The position numbers and the translations under genes are program-made. Positions 16,538-25,301 of a DNA stretch of 50,675 nucleotides are shown in pieces. A model generated the notes under the pieces. That model was not told the origin of the DNA. It saw only the letters and a program-made list of their open reading frames with translations, and ran no database searches. Source of the DNA: Streptomyces sp. Ncost-T10-10d (lineage in GTDB: Bacteria; Actinomycetota; Actinomycetes; Streptomycetales; Streptomycetaceae); NCBI RefSeq assembly GCF_900091955.1, contig NZ_FMDF01000208.1:1-50675 (forward strand), written 5' to 3'. How positions within the stretch are numbered: position 1 is the stretch's first letter; each line of letters opens with the position of its first letter.

Positions 16538-17542
16538 GTGCCCAAGCTGACCCGAGCCGAAGTCGCTCAAGCCGCGCGGAACCCGCTCCTCTTCATCGCC
16601 GAACGCTGGACCCCGTCCCCCCGCACGGTCCGCCGCGCGGCCATGTCGGCCGTCGTCATGGCCGTGCTCATCGTCGTGACCGGCGGCGCGGTACGGCTGA
16701 CCGGCTCCGGCCTCGGCTGCCCGACCTGGCCCAAGTGCACCGACGAGAGCCTGACGGCGACGAGCGCGATGGGCTTCCACGGCGCCATCGAGTTCGGCAA
16801 CCGGATGCTGACGTACGTCCTTTGCGCGGCGGTCGGGTGGGCGATCATCGCCGCCCGGTCCGCGAAGCCCTGGCGGCGAAGCCTCACGCGGCTCGGCTGG
16901 GCGCAGTTCTGGGTGGTCATGGGCAACGCGGTGCTCGGCGGCATCGTGGTACTGGTCGGCCTCAACCCGTACACCGTCGCCGCGCACTTCCTGCTCTCCA
17001 CGGCGCTGCTCACCGTCGCGATGGTGACCTGGCAGCGGGTCCGCGAGGGCGACGCTGCGCCCCGTCCACTGGTGGGCAAGGCGGTGTCCCAGCTGACCTG
17101 GCTGCTCGTGGTCGTGGCGGGGCTGCTGATCGCGGTCGGCACGGTCGTCACGGGCGCCGGACGGCACGCGGGTGACTCCAGCGACGTCCACCGCATTCCG
17201 ATCGACTGGAAGATGATCACGCAGCTGCACGCCGATCTGGCCTGGGCCGTGGTGGCGCTGACCGTCGCTCTCTGGTTCGTGCTGAAGGCCGTTGACGCGC
17301 CGGTCGGTCCGCTCCACCGCGCCCGTGATCTCTTCCTGGTGCTGCTGGGGCAGGGCGTGATCGGTTACGTCCAGTACTTCACGGACACCCCGGAGATCCT
17401 CGTCGGCCTGCACATGTTCGGCTCGTGCCTGGTATGGATCGCGGTCGTGCGGGTGCTGCTGTCGCTGCGTGAGCGCCCGGTGGCCGTCGCCGCGGTGCCC
17501 GGTGCTGCTGCCGAGCAGCCGGAGCCCGCCGCGGCGGGCTGA
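16538..17542 (+). CDS. ctaA: Heme A synthase (COX15/CtaA family)
   Basis: A 334-residue eight-helix membrane enzyme that oxidises the C8 methyl of heme O to give heme A for aa3 cytochrome oxidase. Visible features are TGGAVRLTGSGLGCPTWPKC with the loop cysteine pair, heme-ligand histidines in FHGAIEFGNR and AAHFLLS, and repeats of these in the second half (QLHADLAW, GLHMFGS). It lies near ctaB (heme O synthase) on the opposite strand, so the pathway is complete here. Confidence 0.92.
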   Translation: MPKLTRAEVAQAARNPLLFIAERWTPSPRTVRRAAMSAVVMAVLIVVTGGAVRLTGSGLGCPTWPKCTDESLTATSAMGFHGAIEFGNRMLTYVLCAAVGWAIIAARSAKPWRRSLTRLGWAQFWVVMGNAVLGGIVVLVGLNPYTVAAHFLLSTALLTVAMVTWQRVREGDAAPRPLVGKAVSQLTWLLVVVAGLLIAVGTVVTGAGRHAGDSSDVHRIPIDWKMITQLHADLAWAVVALTVALWFVLKAVDAPVGPLHRARDLFLVLLGQGVIGYVQYFTDTPEILVGLHMFGSCLVWIAVVRVLLSLRERPVAVAAVPGAAAEQPEPAAAG

Positions 17543-17581
17543 GCGCGGGAGAGCTCCGGGCGTCCGACGGCCGCCCTCTAT

Positions 17582-17629
17582 GTCGATCGCCGGGCGGGCC
17601 TGTGAATGCAGGCCCGCCCGGCGATCGAC
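17582..17629. terminator. Strong bidirectional terminator after ctaA
   Basis: A 20-bp perfect inverted repeat (17582-17601 and 17610-17629) with an 8-base loop lies between the convergent ctaA gene and the small gene ending at 17648. It should stop transcription from both sides. Confidence 0.85.
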
Positions 17630-17647
17630 GTATGAGGGTCCGTTCGG

Positions 17648-18004
17648 TCAGGCCTTGTTGGAGGGGCCGCCCAGCTGAATGCCGGCCATCCGAGCCCATT
17701 CGTACGGGCCGGTGTGGACCTTCGCGGCGAACTCCCCGTCGAAGGACTCGTGCATCGTGATCCCGGCCTTCCGGGTGGCGCTCTCGGCGATCGCGTACGA
17801 CGGGGCGACCAGATCGCCCCAGCCGCCGTCCTCGCCCACGAGAACGATGCGAGTGCCCGTCTGCCCGATGTAGGCGAGCTGTCCCTCCGCACCGCCGTGC
17901 GCCTTGGAGAAGGCGCCGATCTGCTTGGCGAGCCTCGTCGCCCTGCGCTCCGCGCGGGCCGCCTGCTTGCCGCTCTCCACCTGGGTCTCTGCCGTCTCTG
18001 CCAT
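17648..18004 (-). CDS. Small conserved protein of unknown function
   Basis: A 118-residue soluble protein that I do not recognise as a named family. The first 35 residues are charged and probably helical (ESGKQAARAERRATRLAKQIG). The remainder has a strand-rich part (YIGQTGTRIVLVGEDGGWGDLVAPS) and ends in HTGPYEWARMAGIQLGG. No signal peptide, cysteine pair or membrane segment is present. It sits between ctaA and ctaB, with its own terminator shared with ctaA, and a terminator from ctaB lies upstream, so it is a separate transcription unit. Confidence 0.75.
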   Translation of the reverse strand: MAETAETQVESGKQAARAERRATRLAKQIGAFSKAHGGAEGQLAYIGQTGTRIVLVGEDGGWGDLVAPSYAIAESATRKAGITMHESFDGEFAAKVHTGPYEWARMAGIQLGGPSNKA

Positions 18005-18037
18005 GCTCAGGATGCTACCGATGGGTAGATCGACTGG

Positions 18038-18081
18038 CGACGGGCGGGGCACGTGGCATGGACCACGTACCCCGCCCGTCG
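18038..18081 (-). terminator. Terminator of ctaB
   Basis: Outer stem CGACGGGCGGGG/CCCCGCCCGTCG (12 bp), one C-A mismatch, then inner stem ACGTGG/CCACGT around a 6-base loop. It lies 22 bases after the ctaB stop codon. Confidence 0.75.
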
Positions 18082-18102
18082 GCAGGAATCGATGAAGCGG
18101 GA

Positions 18103-19050
18103 CTACCTCAGGAAGGGATCGACCGCCACGGCGACGAAGAGCAGCGAGACATAGGTGATCGACCAGTGGAACAGCCGCATCTCCTTGAGCTTCGCGCCGG
18201 TCACTCCGGCCTTGGCCCGGTTCTGCAGGCCGTGCGCCTCCCAGAGCCAGAACCCGCCGGTCGCCAGCGCCACCACCGTGTAGAACCAGCCGGTGTAGCC
18301 CAGCGGGGTCAGCAGCAGCGATACGGCCACCATCACCCAGCTGTAGACGACGATCTGGCGGGCCACCACCCGATTGGACGCGATGACCGGAAGCATCGGG
18401 ACGCCGACCCGGGCGTAGTCCTCCCTGACCTTCATGGAGAGCGGCCAGTAGTGCGGCGGCGTCCAGAAGAAGATGACGGCGAAGAGGATGACTGCGGCCC
18501 AGGACATCGAGTTCGTCACGGCCGACCAGCCGATGAGGACCGGCATGCAGCCCGCGATGCCGCCCCAGACGATGTTCTGCGAGGTGCGGCGCTTGAGCAG
18601 CATCGTGTAGACGACGACGTAGAACAGCAGCGCGCCGAGCGACAGCGCGGCCGACAGCCAGTTGACGAACAGCCCGAACCAGACCGTGGAGATCACCGCG
18701 AGGGCGAACCCGAAGGCCAGGCACTCGCGCGGGCTCACCATGCCGGTGACCAGCGGGCGCTGCGACGTACGGTCCATCAACGCGTCGATGTCGCGGTCGA
18801 TGTACATGTTCAGCGCATTGGCACCGCCCGCGGAGAGATATCCCCCGATGGTGGTGGTGAGAACGAGCCACAGATCGGGTACACCCTGAGCGGCCAGAAA
18901 CATCACCGGAACAGTGGTGATCAGCAACAGCTCGATGATCCGCGGCTTGGTCAGCGCCACGAATGCCTTGACACGGGCCCCGAACGGGCGATGGCCCCCT
19001 GGGCTGGGAGTCAAGGCGACCCCTGCGGGTCGGGACTCGACGGCCGTCAC
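18103..19050 (-). CDS. ctaB: Heme O synthase (protoheme IX farnesyltransferase)
   Basis: A 315-residue UbiA-family prenyltransferase with nine hydrophobic helices that joins farnesyl diphosphate to heme B. The first Asp-rich motif is NMYIDRDIDALMDRTSQRP, followed by the second conserved loop YTMLLKRRTSQNIVWGG and PPHYWPLSMKVREDY. Together with ctaA it supplies heme A. I choose the GTG at 19050 (VTAVES), which has AGGGG six bases upstream; a second GTG at 19056 would add two residues. Confidence 0.92.
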   Translation of the reverse strand: MTAVESRPAGVALTPSPGGHRPFGARVKAFVALTKPRIIELLLITTVPVMFLAAQGVPDLWLVLTTTIGGYLSAGGANALNMYIDRDIDALMDRTSQRPLVTGMVSPRECLAFGFALAVISTVWFGLFVNWLSAALSLGALLFYVVVYTMLLKRRTSQNIVWGGIAGCMPVLIGWSAVTNSMSWAAVILFAVIFFWTPPHYWPLSMKVREDYARVGVPMLPVIASNRVVARQIVVYSWVMVAVSLLLTPLGYTGWFYTVVALATGGFWLWEAHGLQNRAKAGVTGAKLKEMRLFHWSITYVSLLFVAVAVDPFLR

Positions 19051-19176
19051 GCACACCCCTGACAGAGAAATCCCAGCAAGCTCCGGGCGTGAGGGCCCGG
19101 TAAAGACTTGCGCGAACCAGACCACTGTAGACGTTGGGGACAGGCCGCCCTTCGCGGGGGTGGGTCGTGTTGGAGC

Positions 19177-19322
19177 CGCGCAGAAACAGGGGCGCACGCT
19201 CATCGGAGGACCCAGCAGCGACGGGGCACGCTCATCGGAGAGACGTCGGGGCAAATCCGGCACATAAGTAAGAGGACACGCTCATCGGAGGGCCCAGAAG
19301 TAACGGGACACGCTCATCGGAG
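19177..19322. repeat. Tandem 32-bp repeats, four copies
   Basis: Four 32-bp units (19177-19208, 19209-19240, 19259-19290, 19291-19322) each end in the invariant CACGCTCATCGGAG. Units one and two abut, as do three and four; an 18-bp insert separates the pairs. Units two and four agree at about 27 of 32 positions, three and four at about 28. A fifth, degraded copy (GCGCTCATACGGGAG) follows at about 19343-19357. There are no variable spacers, so this is not a CRISPR. Confidence 0.85.
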
Positions 19323-19394
19323 TAGCGCATCGGTGAGCCGTTGCGCTCATACGGGAGGCGAACTCCGCGGGGCGCCTGCACCCTGGAAAGCAGC

Positions 19395-19425
19395 CGGAAA
19401 ATGCTCGTTCCGACGGGGGTAGGCT
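19395..19425 (+). promoter_or_regulatory. Candidate tkt promoter with operator-like dyad
   Basis: The inverted repeat CGGAA-N8-TTCCG (19395-19412) is followed by the -10-like hexamer TAGGCT at 19420-19425. The dyad covers where the -35 would be, so a protein bound there could control the pentose phosphate operon. No -35 consensus is obvious. Confidence 0.4.
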
Positions 19426-19488
19426 CGACAACGCCCGGTGCGGTCACAGTCACCGGTTTACAACAGTGGAGAGGAGCCCTGACTCAGG

Positions 19489-21576
19489 GTGAGCACCAAG
19501 CCGACCACCACAGACCTCCAGTGGACCGAATTGGACCAGCGGGCCGTGGACACTGTCCGCGTCCTTGCCGCCGACGCCGTACAGAAGGTCGGAAACGGCC
19601 ACCCGGGCACGGCGATGAGCCTGGCTCCCGCCGCGTACACCCTCTTCCAGAAGGTGATGCGGCACGACCCCGCCGACGCGGAGTGGACCGGTCGTGACCG
19701 GTTCGTGCTCTCCGCGGGTCACAGCAGCCTGACCCTCTACATCCAGCTCTACCTGGCCGGCTACGGCCTGGAGCTCGATGACCTCAAGGCTTTCCGTACC
19801 TGGGGCTCGAAGACCCCCGGTCACCCGGAGTACGGCCACACCACCGGCGTCGAGACGACCACGGGCCCGCTGGGCCAGGGCGTCGCCAACGCGGTGGGCA
19901 TGGCCATGGCCGCCCGCTACGAGCGCGGCCTGTTCGACCCGGAGGCGGCCCCCGGCACCTCCCCGTTCGACCACATGGTCTGGGTCATCGCCGGCGACGG
20001 CTGCCTCCAGGAGGGCATCTCCGCGGAGGCGTCCTCGCTGGCCGGGCACCAGAAGCTCGGCAACCTGGTCCTGCTGTGGGACGACAACCACATCTCCATC
20101 GAGGGCGACACGGAGACCGCGGTCTCCGAGGACACCCTGAAGCGGTACGAGGCGTACGGCTGGCACGTCCAGCGCGTCGACCAGCTGCCCAGCGGCGACC
20201 TGGACCCGGCGGGTCTGTACAAGGCGCTGCAGGCCGCCAAGGCCGAGACCGAGCGCCCGTCGTTCATCGCAGCCCGCTCGATCATCGCCTGGCCCGCCCC
20301 GAACGCCCAGAACACCGAGGCCTCGCACGGATCCGCGCTCGGTGACGAAGAGGTCGCCGCGACGAAGAAGGTCCTCGGCTTCGACCCGGAGAAGTCCTTC
20401 GAGGTCTCCGACGAGGTCATCTCCCACACCCGCGAGGCGCTGGACCGCGGCCGCGAGGCCAAGGCCGAGTGGGAGAAGTCGCTCGCCGCCTGGCGCACCG
20501 CCAACCCGGAGCGCGCCGCCGAGTTCGACCGGATCTCCGCGGGCGAGCTGCCCACGGGCTGGGAGGACAAGCTTCCGATCTTCGAGCCGGGCAAGAGCGT
20601 CGCCACCCGCGCCGCCTCCGGCAAGGTGCTCCAGCAGCTCGGCGAGGTCGTCCCCGAGCTCTGGGGCGGCTCCGCCGACCTCGCGGGCTCGAACAACACC
20701 ACGATCGACAAGACGTCGTCGTTCCTCCCGACGGGCAACCCGCTGCCCGGCGCGGACCCGTACGGCCGCACGATCCACTTCGGCATCCGCGAGCACGCCA
20801 TGGCCGCGGCCATGAACGGCATCGCGCTGCACGGCAACACCCGCATCTACGGCGGCACCTTCCTGGTCTTCTCGGACTACATGCGCAACGCCGTGCGCCT
20901 GTCCGCGCTGATGCACCTGCCGGTGACGTACGTGTGGACGCACGACTCGATCGGTCTCGGCGAGGACGGTCCGACCCACCAGCCGGTCGAGCACCTGGCC
21001 TCGCTGCGCGCCATCCCGGGCCTGAACATCGTCCGCCCGGCCGACGCCAACGAGACCTCCATCGCCTGGCGCGAGATCCTGCGCCGCCACACCAAGGTGT
21101 TCGGCAAGGGGGCCCCGCACGGTCTGGCGCTGACCCGCCAGGGCGTGCCGACCTACGAGGCGAACGAGGACGCGGCCAAGGGCGGTTACGTCCTGCTCGA
21201 CGCCGAAGGCGGCGACGCCCAGGTCCTCCTGATCGGTACGGGCTCCGAGGTGCACCTTGCCGTCGAGGCACGCGAGGAGCTGCAGGCCGCAGGTATCCCG
21301 ACCCGTGTGGTCTCGATGCCGTCGGTCGAGTGGTTCGAGGAGCAGGACCAGGCCTACAAGGACAGTGTTCTGCCGCCGTCCGTGAAGGCCCGGGTCGCGG
21401 TCGAAGCCGGTATCGGTCTGACCTGGCACCGGTACGTCGGAGACGCCGGCCGGATCGTCTCGCTGGAGCACTTCGGTGCCTCGGCCGACGCCAAGGTCCT
21501 CTTCCGCGAGTTCGGCTTCACGGGCGAGCACGTCGCCGCCGCCGCGCGGGAATCTCTCGCCGCCGCCACACGCTGA
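19489..21576 (+). CDS. tkt: Transketolase
   Basis: A 695-residue thiamine-diphosphate enzyme moving two-carbon units between sugar phosphates in the non-oxidative pentose phosphate pathway. VGNGHPGTAMSLAP and SAGHSSLTLY near the N-terminus hold the catalytic/substrate histidines. GDGCLQEGISAEA...WDDN is the TPP/Mg motif. IRPADANE-like VRPADANETS and THDSIGLGEDGPTHQP mark the pyrimidine domain. The GTG at 19489 has GGAGAGGAG about a dozen bases upstream. It heads the tkt-tal-zwf-opcA-pgl operon. Confidence 0.95.
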   Translation: MSTKPTTTDLQWTELDQRAVDTVRVLAADAVQKVGNGHPGTAMSLAPAAYTLFQKVMRHDPADAEWTGRDRFVLSAGHSSLTLYIQLYLAGYGLELDDLKAFRTWGSKTPGHPEYGHTTGVETTTGPLGQGVANAVGMAMAARYERGLFDPEAAPGTSPFDHMVWVIAGDGCLQEGISAEASSLAGHQKLGNLVLLWDDNHISIEGDTETAVSEDTLKRYEAYGWHVQRVDQLPSGDLDPAGLYKALQAAKAETERPSFIAARSIIAWPAPNAQNTEASHGSALGDEEVAATKKVLGFDPEKSFEVSDEVISHTREALDRGREAKAEWEKSLAAWRTANPERAAEFDRISAGELPTGWEDKLPIFEPGKSVATRAASGKVLQQLGEVVPELWGGSADLAGSNNTTIDKTSSFLPTGNPLPGADPYGRTIHFGIREHAMAAAMNGIALHGNTRIYGGTFLVFSDYMRNAVRLSALMHLPVTYVWTHDSIGLGEDGPTHQPVEHLASLRAIPGLNIVRPADANETSIAWREILRRHTKVFGKGAPHGLALTRQGVPTYEANEDAAKGGYVLLDAEGGDAQVLLIGTGSEVHLAVEAREELQAAGIPTRVVSMPSVEWFEEQDQAYKDSVLPPSVKARVAVEAGIGLTWHRYVGDAGRIVSLEHFGASADAKVLFREFGFTGEHVAAAARESLAAATR

Positions 21577-21610
21577 CGCCGTTATACGACTAGTAGGAGA
21601 TGCAATTCTC

Positions 21611-22753
21611 ATGACAGACGCACTCAAGCGCCTCTCCGACGAGGGCGTGGCGATCTGGCTCGATGACCTGTCGCGCAAGCGGATCACCTCGGGCAACCTC
21701 GCCGAGCTGATCGACCAGCAGCACATCGTGGGCGTCACCACCAACCCGTCGATCTTCCAGAAGGCGATCTCGCACGGCGACGGTTACGAGCAGCAGCTCA
21801 CCGACCTCGCCACCCGCAAGGTCACCGTCGACGAGGCCATCCGCATGATCACGACGGCCGACGTACGGGACGCCGCGGACATCCTGCGTCCTGTCTTCGA
21901 CGCCACGGACGGCCAGGACGGCCGGGTCTCCATCGAGGTCGACCCGCGCCTGGCCCACCACACCGATGCCACGGTCGCCGAGGCCAAGCAGCTGGCCTGG
22001 CTGGTGGACCGGCCCAACACGCTCATCAAGATCCCGGCGACGAAGGCCGGTCTCCCGGCGATCACCGAGGTCATCGGCAAGGGCATCAGCGTCAATGTCA
22101 CGCTGATCTTCTCGCTGGAGCGCTACCGCGAGGTCATGGACGCCTACCTGGCGGGCCTGGAGAAGGCGAAGGCTTCGGGCCTGGACCTCTCCAAGATCCA
22201 CTCGGTGGCCTCGTTCTTCGTGTCCCGCGTGGACTCCGAGATCGACAAGCGGCTCGACGCGGTCGGCACCCCGGAGGCCAAGGCGCTCAAGGGCAAGGCA
22301 GCTCTTGCCAACGCCCGGCTCGCCTACCAGGCGTTCGAGGAGGTGTTCGGCTCCGCCGACGAATCGACACAGCCGTCGGACCGCTGGGCCGCCCTGGACA
22401 AGGCGCAGGCCAACAAGCAGCGTCCGCTGTGGGCCTCGACCGGTGTCAAGGACCCCGCGTACAAGGACACCCTGTACGTCGACGACCTGGTCGCCCCCGG
22501 CACGGTGAACACCATGCCCGAGGCCACCCTGGACGCCACGGCGGACCACGGGCAGATCACGGGCAACACCATCGCCGGCACCTACGACCAGGCCCGTGCC
22601 GAGCTCGACGCGGTCGCGAAGCTCGGGATCTCCTACGACGACGTCGTCCAGCTTCTCGAGGACGAGGGCGTCGAGAAGTTCGAGGCGTCCTGGATCGACC
22701 TGCTCAACTCGACCGAGGCGGAACTCAAGCGCCTCGCCCCTTCGGAGGGCTGA
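21611..22753 (+). CDS. tal: Transaldolase
   Basis: A 380-residue class I aldolase-fold enzyme of the longer actinobacterial/cyanobacterial transaldolase type, exchanging a dihydroxyacetone unit between sugar phosphates. GVTTNPSIFQKAI near residue 40 is the family motif, and the Schiff-base lysine is in LIKIPATKAG. VASFFVSRVDSEIDKRL is the second signature. Start ATG at 21611 with AGGAG about a dozen bases upstream, 34 bases after tkt. Confidence 0.95.
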   Translation: MTDALKRLSDEGVAIWLDDLSRKRITSGNLAELIDQQHIVGVTTNPSIFQKAISHGDGYEQQLTDLATRKVTVDEAIRMITTADVRDAADILRPVFDATDGQDGRVSIEVDPRLAHHTDATVAEAKQLAWLVDRPNTLIKIPATKAGLPAITEVIGKGISVNVTLIFSLERYREVMDAYLAGLEKAKASGLDLSKIHSVASFFVSRVDSEIDKRLDAVGTPEAKALKGKAALANARLAYQAFEEVFGSADESTQPSDRWAALDKAQANKQRPLWASTGVKDPAYKDTLYVDDLVAPGTVNTMPEATLDATADHGQITGNTIAGTYDQARAELDAVAKLGISYDDVVQLLEDEGVEKFEASWIDLLNSTEAELKRLAPSEG

Positions 22754-22758
22754 CCACC

Positions 22759-24291
22759 TTGTCTGGTGTTCCCGGAGCCAATCCGCTTCGTGACCCCCAG
22801 GACCGACGGCTCCCGCGAATCGCGGGACCGTCGGGCCTGGTGATCTTTGGCGTCACGGGCGATTTGTCCCGTAAAAAGCTGATGCCCGCCGTCTACGACC
22901 TGGCCAACCGCGGCCTGCTGCCGCCGGGCTTCTCACTCATCGGCTTCGCGCGCCGCGAGTGGCACGACGAGGACTTCGCACAGGAGGTCCACGACGCCGT
23001 CAAGCAGCACGCGCGTACGCCGTTCCGCGAAGAGGTCTGGCAGCAGCTCATCCAGGGGATGCGCTTCGTCCAGGGCAACTTCGACGACGACGAGGCCTTC
23101 GAGACACTGAAGGCCACGATCCAGGAACTCGACAAGGCACAGGGCACGGGAGGCAACTTCGCCTTCTACCTGTCCGTGCCGCCGAAGTTCTTCCCCAAGG
23201 TCGTCCAGCAGCTCAAGAAGCACGGGCTCGCCGACCAGAAGGAGGGCTCCTGGCGGCGTGCCGTCATCGAGAAGCCCTTCGGCCACGACCTGAAGAGCGC
23301 GCAGGAGCTCAACCAGATCGTGCACGACGTCTTCCCGCCCAACGAGGTCTTCCGGATCGACCACTACCTGGGCAAGGAGACGGTCCAGAACATCCTGGCG
23401 CTGCGGTTCGCCAACACGATGTTCGAGCCGATCTGGAACCGGAGTTATGTCGACCACGTCCAGATCACGATGGCCGAGGACATCGGCATCGGCGGCCGGG
23501 CCGGCTACTACGACGGCATCGGCGCCGCCCGCGACGTGATCCAGAACCACCTGCTCCAGTTGCTGGCGCTGACCGCGATGGAGGAGCCCGGCTCCTTCCA
23601 CCCGAAGGCCCTGGTCGCCGAGAAGCTCAAGGTGCTCACGGCGGTGGAGCTGCCGGAGGATCTGGGCAAGCACACGGTGCGCGGCCAGTACGTGCACGCA
23701 TGGCAGGGCGGCGAGGAGGTCCTCGGCTACCTCGAAGAGGACGGCATCGATCCCAAGTCGAAGACCGACACCTACGCCGCGATCAAGCTGACGATCAACA
23801 ACCGCCGCTGGGCGGGCGTGCCGTTCTACCTCCGTACCGGAAAGCGGCTCGGCCGCCGGGTCACGGAGATCGCGGTCGTCTTCAAGCGCGCCCCGTATCT
23901 GCCCTTCGAGTCCGGCGCGACGGAGGAACTGGGCGGCAACGCCCTGGTCATCCGCGTCCAGCCGGACGAAGGCGTCACCGTGCGATTCGGCTCCAAGGTG
24001 CCGGGCACCTCGATGGAGGTCCGGGACGTCACGATGGACTTCGCCTACGGCGAGTCCTTCACGGAGTCCAGCCCGGAGGCGTACGAGCGGCTCATCCTCG
24101 ATGTGCTGCTCGGCGACGCCAACCTCTTCCCGCGGCACCAGGAGGTCGAACTCTCCTGGAACATCCTCGACCCGATCGAGGAGTACTGGGACAAGCACGG
24201 CAAGCCCGCGCAGTATCAGGCGGGCACCTGGGGCCCGGCCGAGGCGGACGAGATGCTTGCACGAGACGGACGGAGCTGGCGCCGGCCATGA
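22759..24291 (+). CDS. zwf: Glucose-6-phosphate 1-dehydrogenase
   Basis: A 510-residue enzyme oxidising glucose-6-phosphate to 6-phosphogluconolactone and producing NADPH. The nucleotide-binding motif is FGVTGDLSRKKL, the conserved EKPFG loop follows, and the active-site signature is RIDHYLGKETVQNI with the catalytic histidine. The start is a TTG at 22759 with GGAGGG about nine bases upstream, only five bases after the tal stop. The stop overlaps opcA by four bases. Confidence 0.94.
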   Translation: MSGVPGANPLRDPQDRRLPRIAGPSGLVIFGVTGDLSRKKLMPAVYDLANRGLLPPGFSLIGFARREWHDEDFAQEVHDAVKQHARTPFREEVWQQLIQGMRFVQGNFDDDEAFETLKATIQELDKAQGTGGNFAFYLSVPPKFFPKVVQQLKKHGLADQKEGSWRRAVIEKPFGHDLKSAQELNQIVHDVFPPNEVFRIDHYLGKETVQNILALRFANTMFEPIWNRSYVDHVQITMAEDIGIGGRAGYYDGIGAARDVIQNHLLQLLALTAMEEPGSFHPKALVAEKLKVLTAVELPEDLGKHTVRGQYVHAWQGGEEVLGYLEEDGIDPKSKTDTYAAIKLTINNRRWAGVPFYLRTGKRLGRRVTEIAVVFKRAPYLPFESGATEELGGNALVIRVQPDEGVTVRFGSKVPGTSMEVRDVTMDFAYGESFTESSPEAYERLILDVLLGDANLFPRHQEVELSWNILDPIEEYWDKHGKPAQYQAGTWGPAEADEMLARDGRSWRRP

Positions 24292-25301
24292 AGATCGATC
24301 TCACGGAAACCACTTCCAGCAAGATCAACCAGGCGCTGGTGTCGGCCCGCCGTGCCATCGGCACCCCGGCCATCGGCATGGTGCTGACCCTGGTCATCGT
24401 CACCGACGAGGAGAACGCGTACGACGCCCTCAAGTCGGCCGGCGACGCCTCGCGTGAACACCCCTCGCGGATCATCGCGGTGATCAAGCGGCACAGCCGC
24501 TCGCCGCGCAGCCGCCGGGACGCCCGGCTCGACGCCGAGGTGCGGGTCGGTTCCGACGCGGGCACCGGCGAGACCGTCGTCCTGCGTCTCCACGGCGAGC
24601 TGGCCAACCACGCCCAGTCGGTGGTCCTGCCGCTGCTGCTGCCGGACGCCCCGGTCGTGGTCTGGTGGCCCGAGGACGCCCCCGCCGATCCGGCGAAGGA
24701 CCCGCTGGGCGCGCTCGCCCAGCGCCGGATCACGGATGCGTACTCGGCGGAGCACCCGGGTGACGAACTCGCGGTGCGCGCCCGGTCGTACTCCCCGGGC
24801 GACACCGATCTGTCCTGGACCCGCATCACGCCGTGGCGCTCGATGCTGGCGGCCGCGCTCGACCAGCAGCAGGTCGAGGTCGTCTCGGCGACGGTCGAGG
24901 GCGAGTCGGAGAACCCGAGCTGCGAACTGCTCGCCATGTGGCTCGCGGACCGGCTCAAGGTTCCGGTGGAGCGCACCCAGTCCGGCGGCCCCGGTCTGAC
25001 GGCCGTGCGGATGCAGACCAAGAACGGCGTCATCGTCCTGGACCGGCCGGACGGTTCGCTGGCCACGCTCTCGATGCAGGGCCAGCCGGACCGTGCGGTG
25101 GCGCTCAAGCGGCGGGACACCGCCGAGCTCCTCGCCGAGGAGCTGCGGCGTCTGGACCCGGACAACACCTACGAGGCGACGGTGAAGTTCGGCGTGGAGA
25201 AGCTCGGCGGACCGGCGGAGCCGAAGCCGGCCGAGCCCGCCCCCGCTGCAGCCCCTGCCGCCGCGAAGAAGACCGCGGCGAAGAAGGCGGCGGCGAAGTG
25301 A
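24288..25301 (+). CDS. opcA: Glucose-6-phosphate dehydrogenase assembly/activator protein OpcA
   Basis: A 337-residue OpcA. In cyanobacteria and actinobacteria it binds G6PDH and supports its active oligomer. The family segment VVVWWPEDAP and the long C-terminal domain (TRITPWRSMLAAALDQ) are present. The last 30 or so residues form a low-complexity Pro/Ala then Lys/Ala tail (PAAAKKTAAKKAAAK), possibly mediating contacts with acidic partners. The ATG overlaps the zwf stop (ATGA), matching a need for stoichiometric production with Zwf. Confidence 0.93.
   Translation: MKIDLTETTSSKINQALVSARRAIGTPAIGMVLTLVIVTDEENAYDALKSAGDASREHPSRIIAVIKRHSRSPRSRRDARLDAEVRVGSDAGTGETVVLRLHGELANHAQSVVLPLLLPDAPVVVWWPEDAPADPAKDPLGALAQRRITDAYSAEHPGDELAVRARSYSPGDTDLSWTRITPWRSMLAAALDQQQVEVVSATVEGESENPSCELLAMWLADRLKVPVERTQSGGPGLTAVRMQTKNGVIVLDRPDGSLATLSMQGQPDRAVALKRRDTAELLAEELRRLDPDNTYEATVKFGVEKLGGPAEPKPAEPAPAAAPAAAKKTAAKKAAAK

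Larger units (their letters stand above)
19051..19488. other. Gene-free intergenic region between ctaB and tkt
   Basis: This 438-bp spacer between divergent genes contains no believable coding sequence. It holds the 32-bp tandem repeat array (19177-19322), a degenerate extra copy up to about 19357, the dyad and -10 of the tkt promoter (19395-19425), and the ribosome site GGAGAGGAG (19468-19476) for tkt. A TACAGT hexamer on the minus strand (19129-19124) is a possible -10 for ctaB. Confidence 0.7.

Noticed and set aside
19177..19322. CRISPR array
   Set aside because: The 32-bp units abut with no unique spacers between most copies, and no cas gene is nearby.
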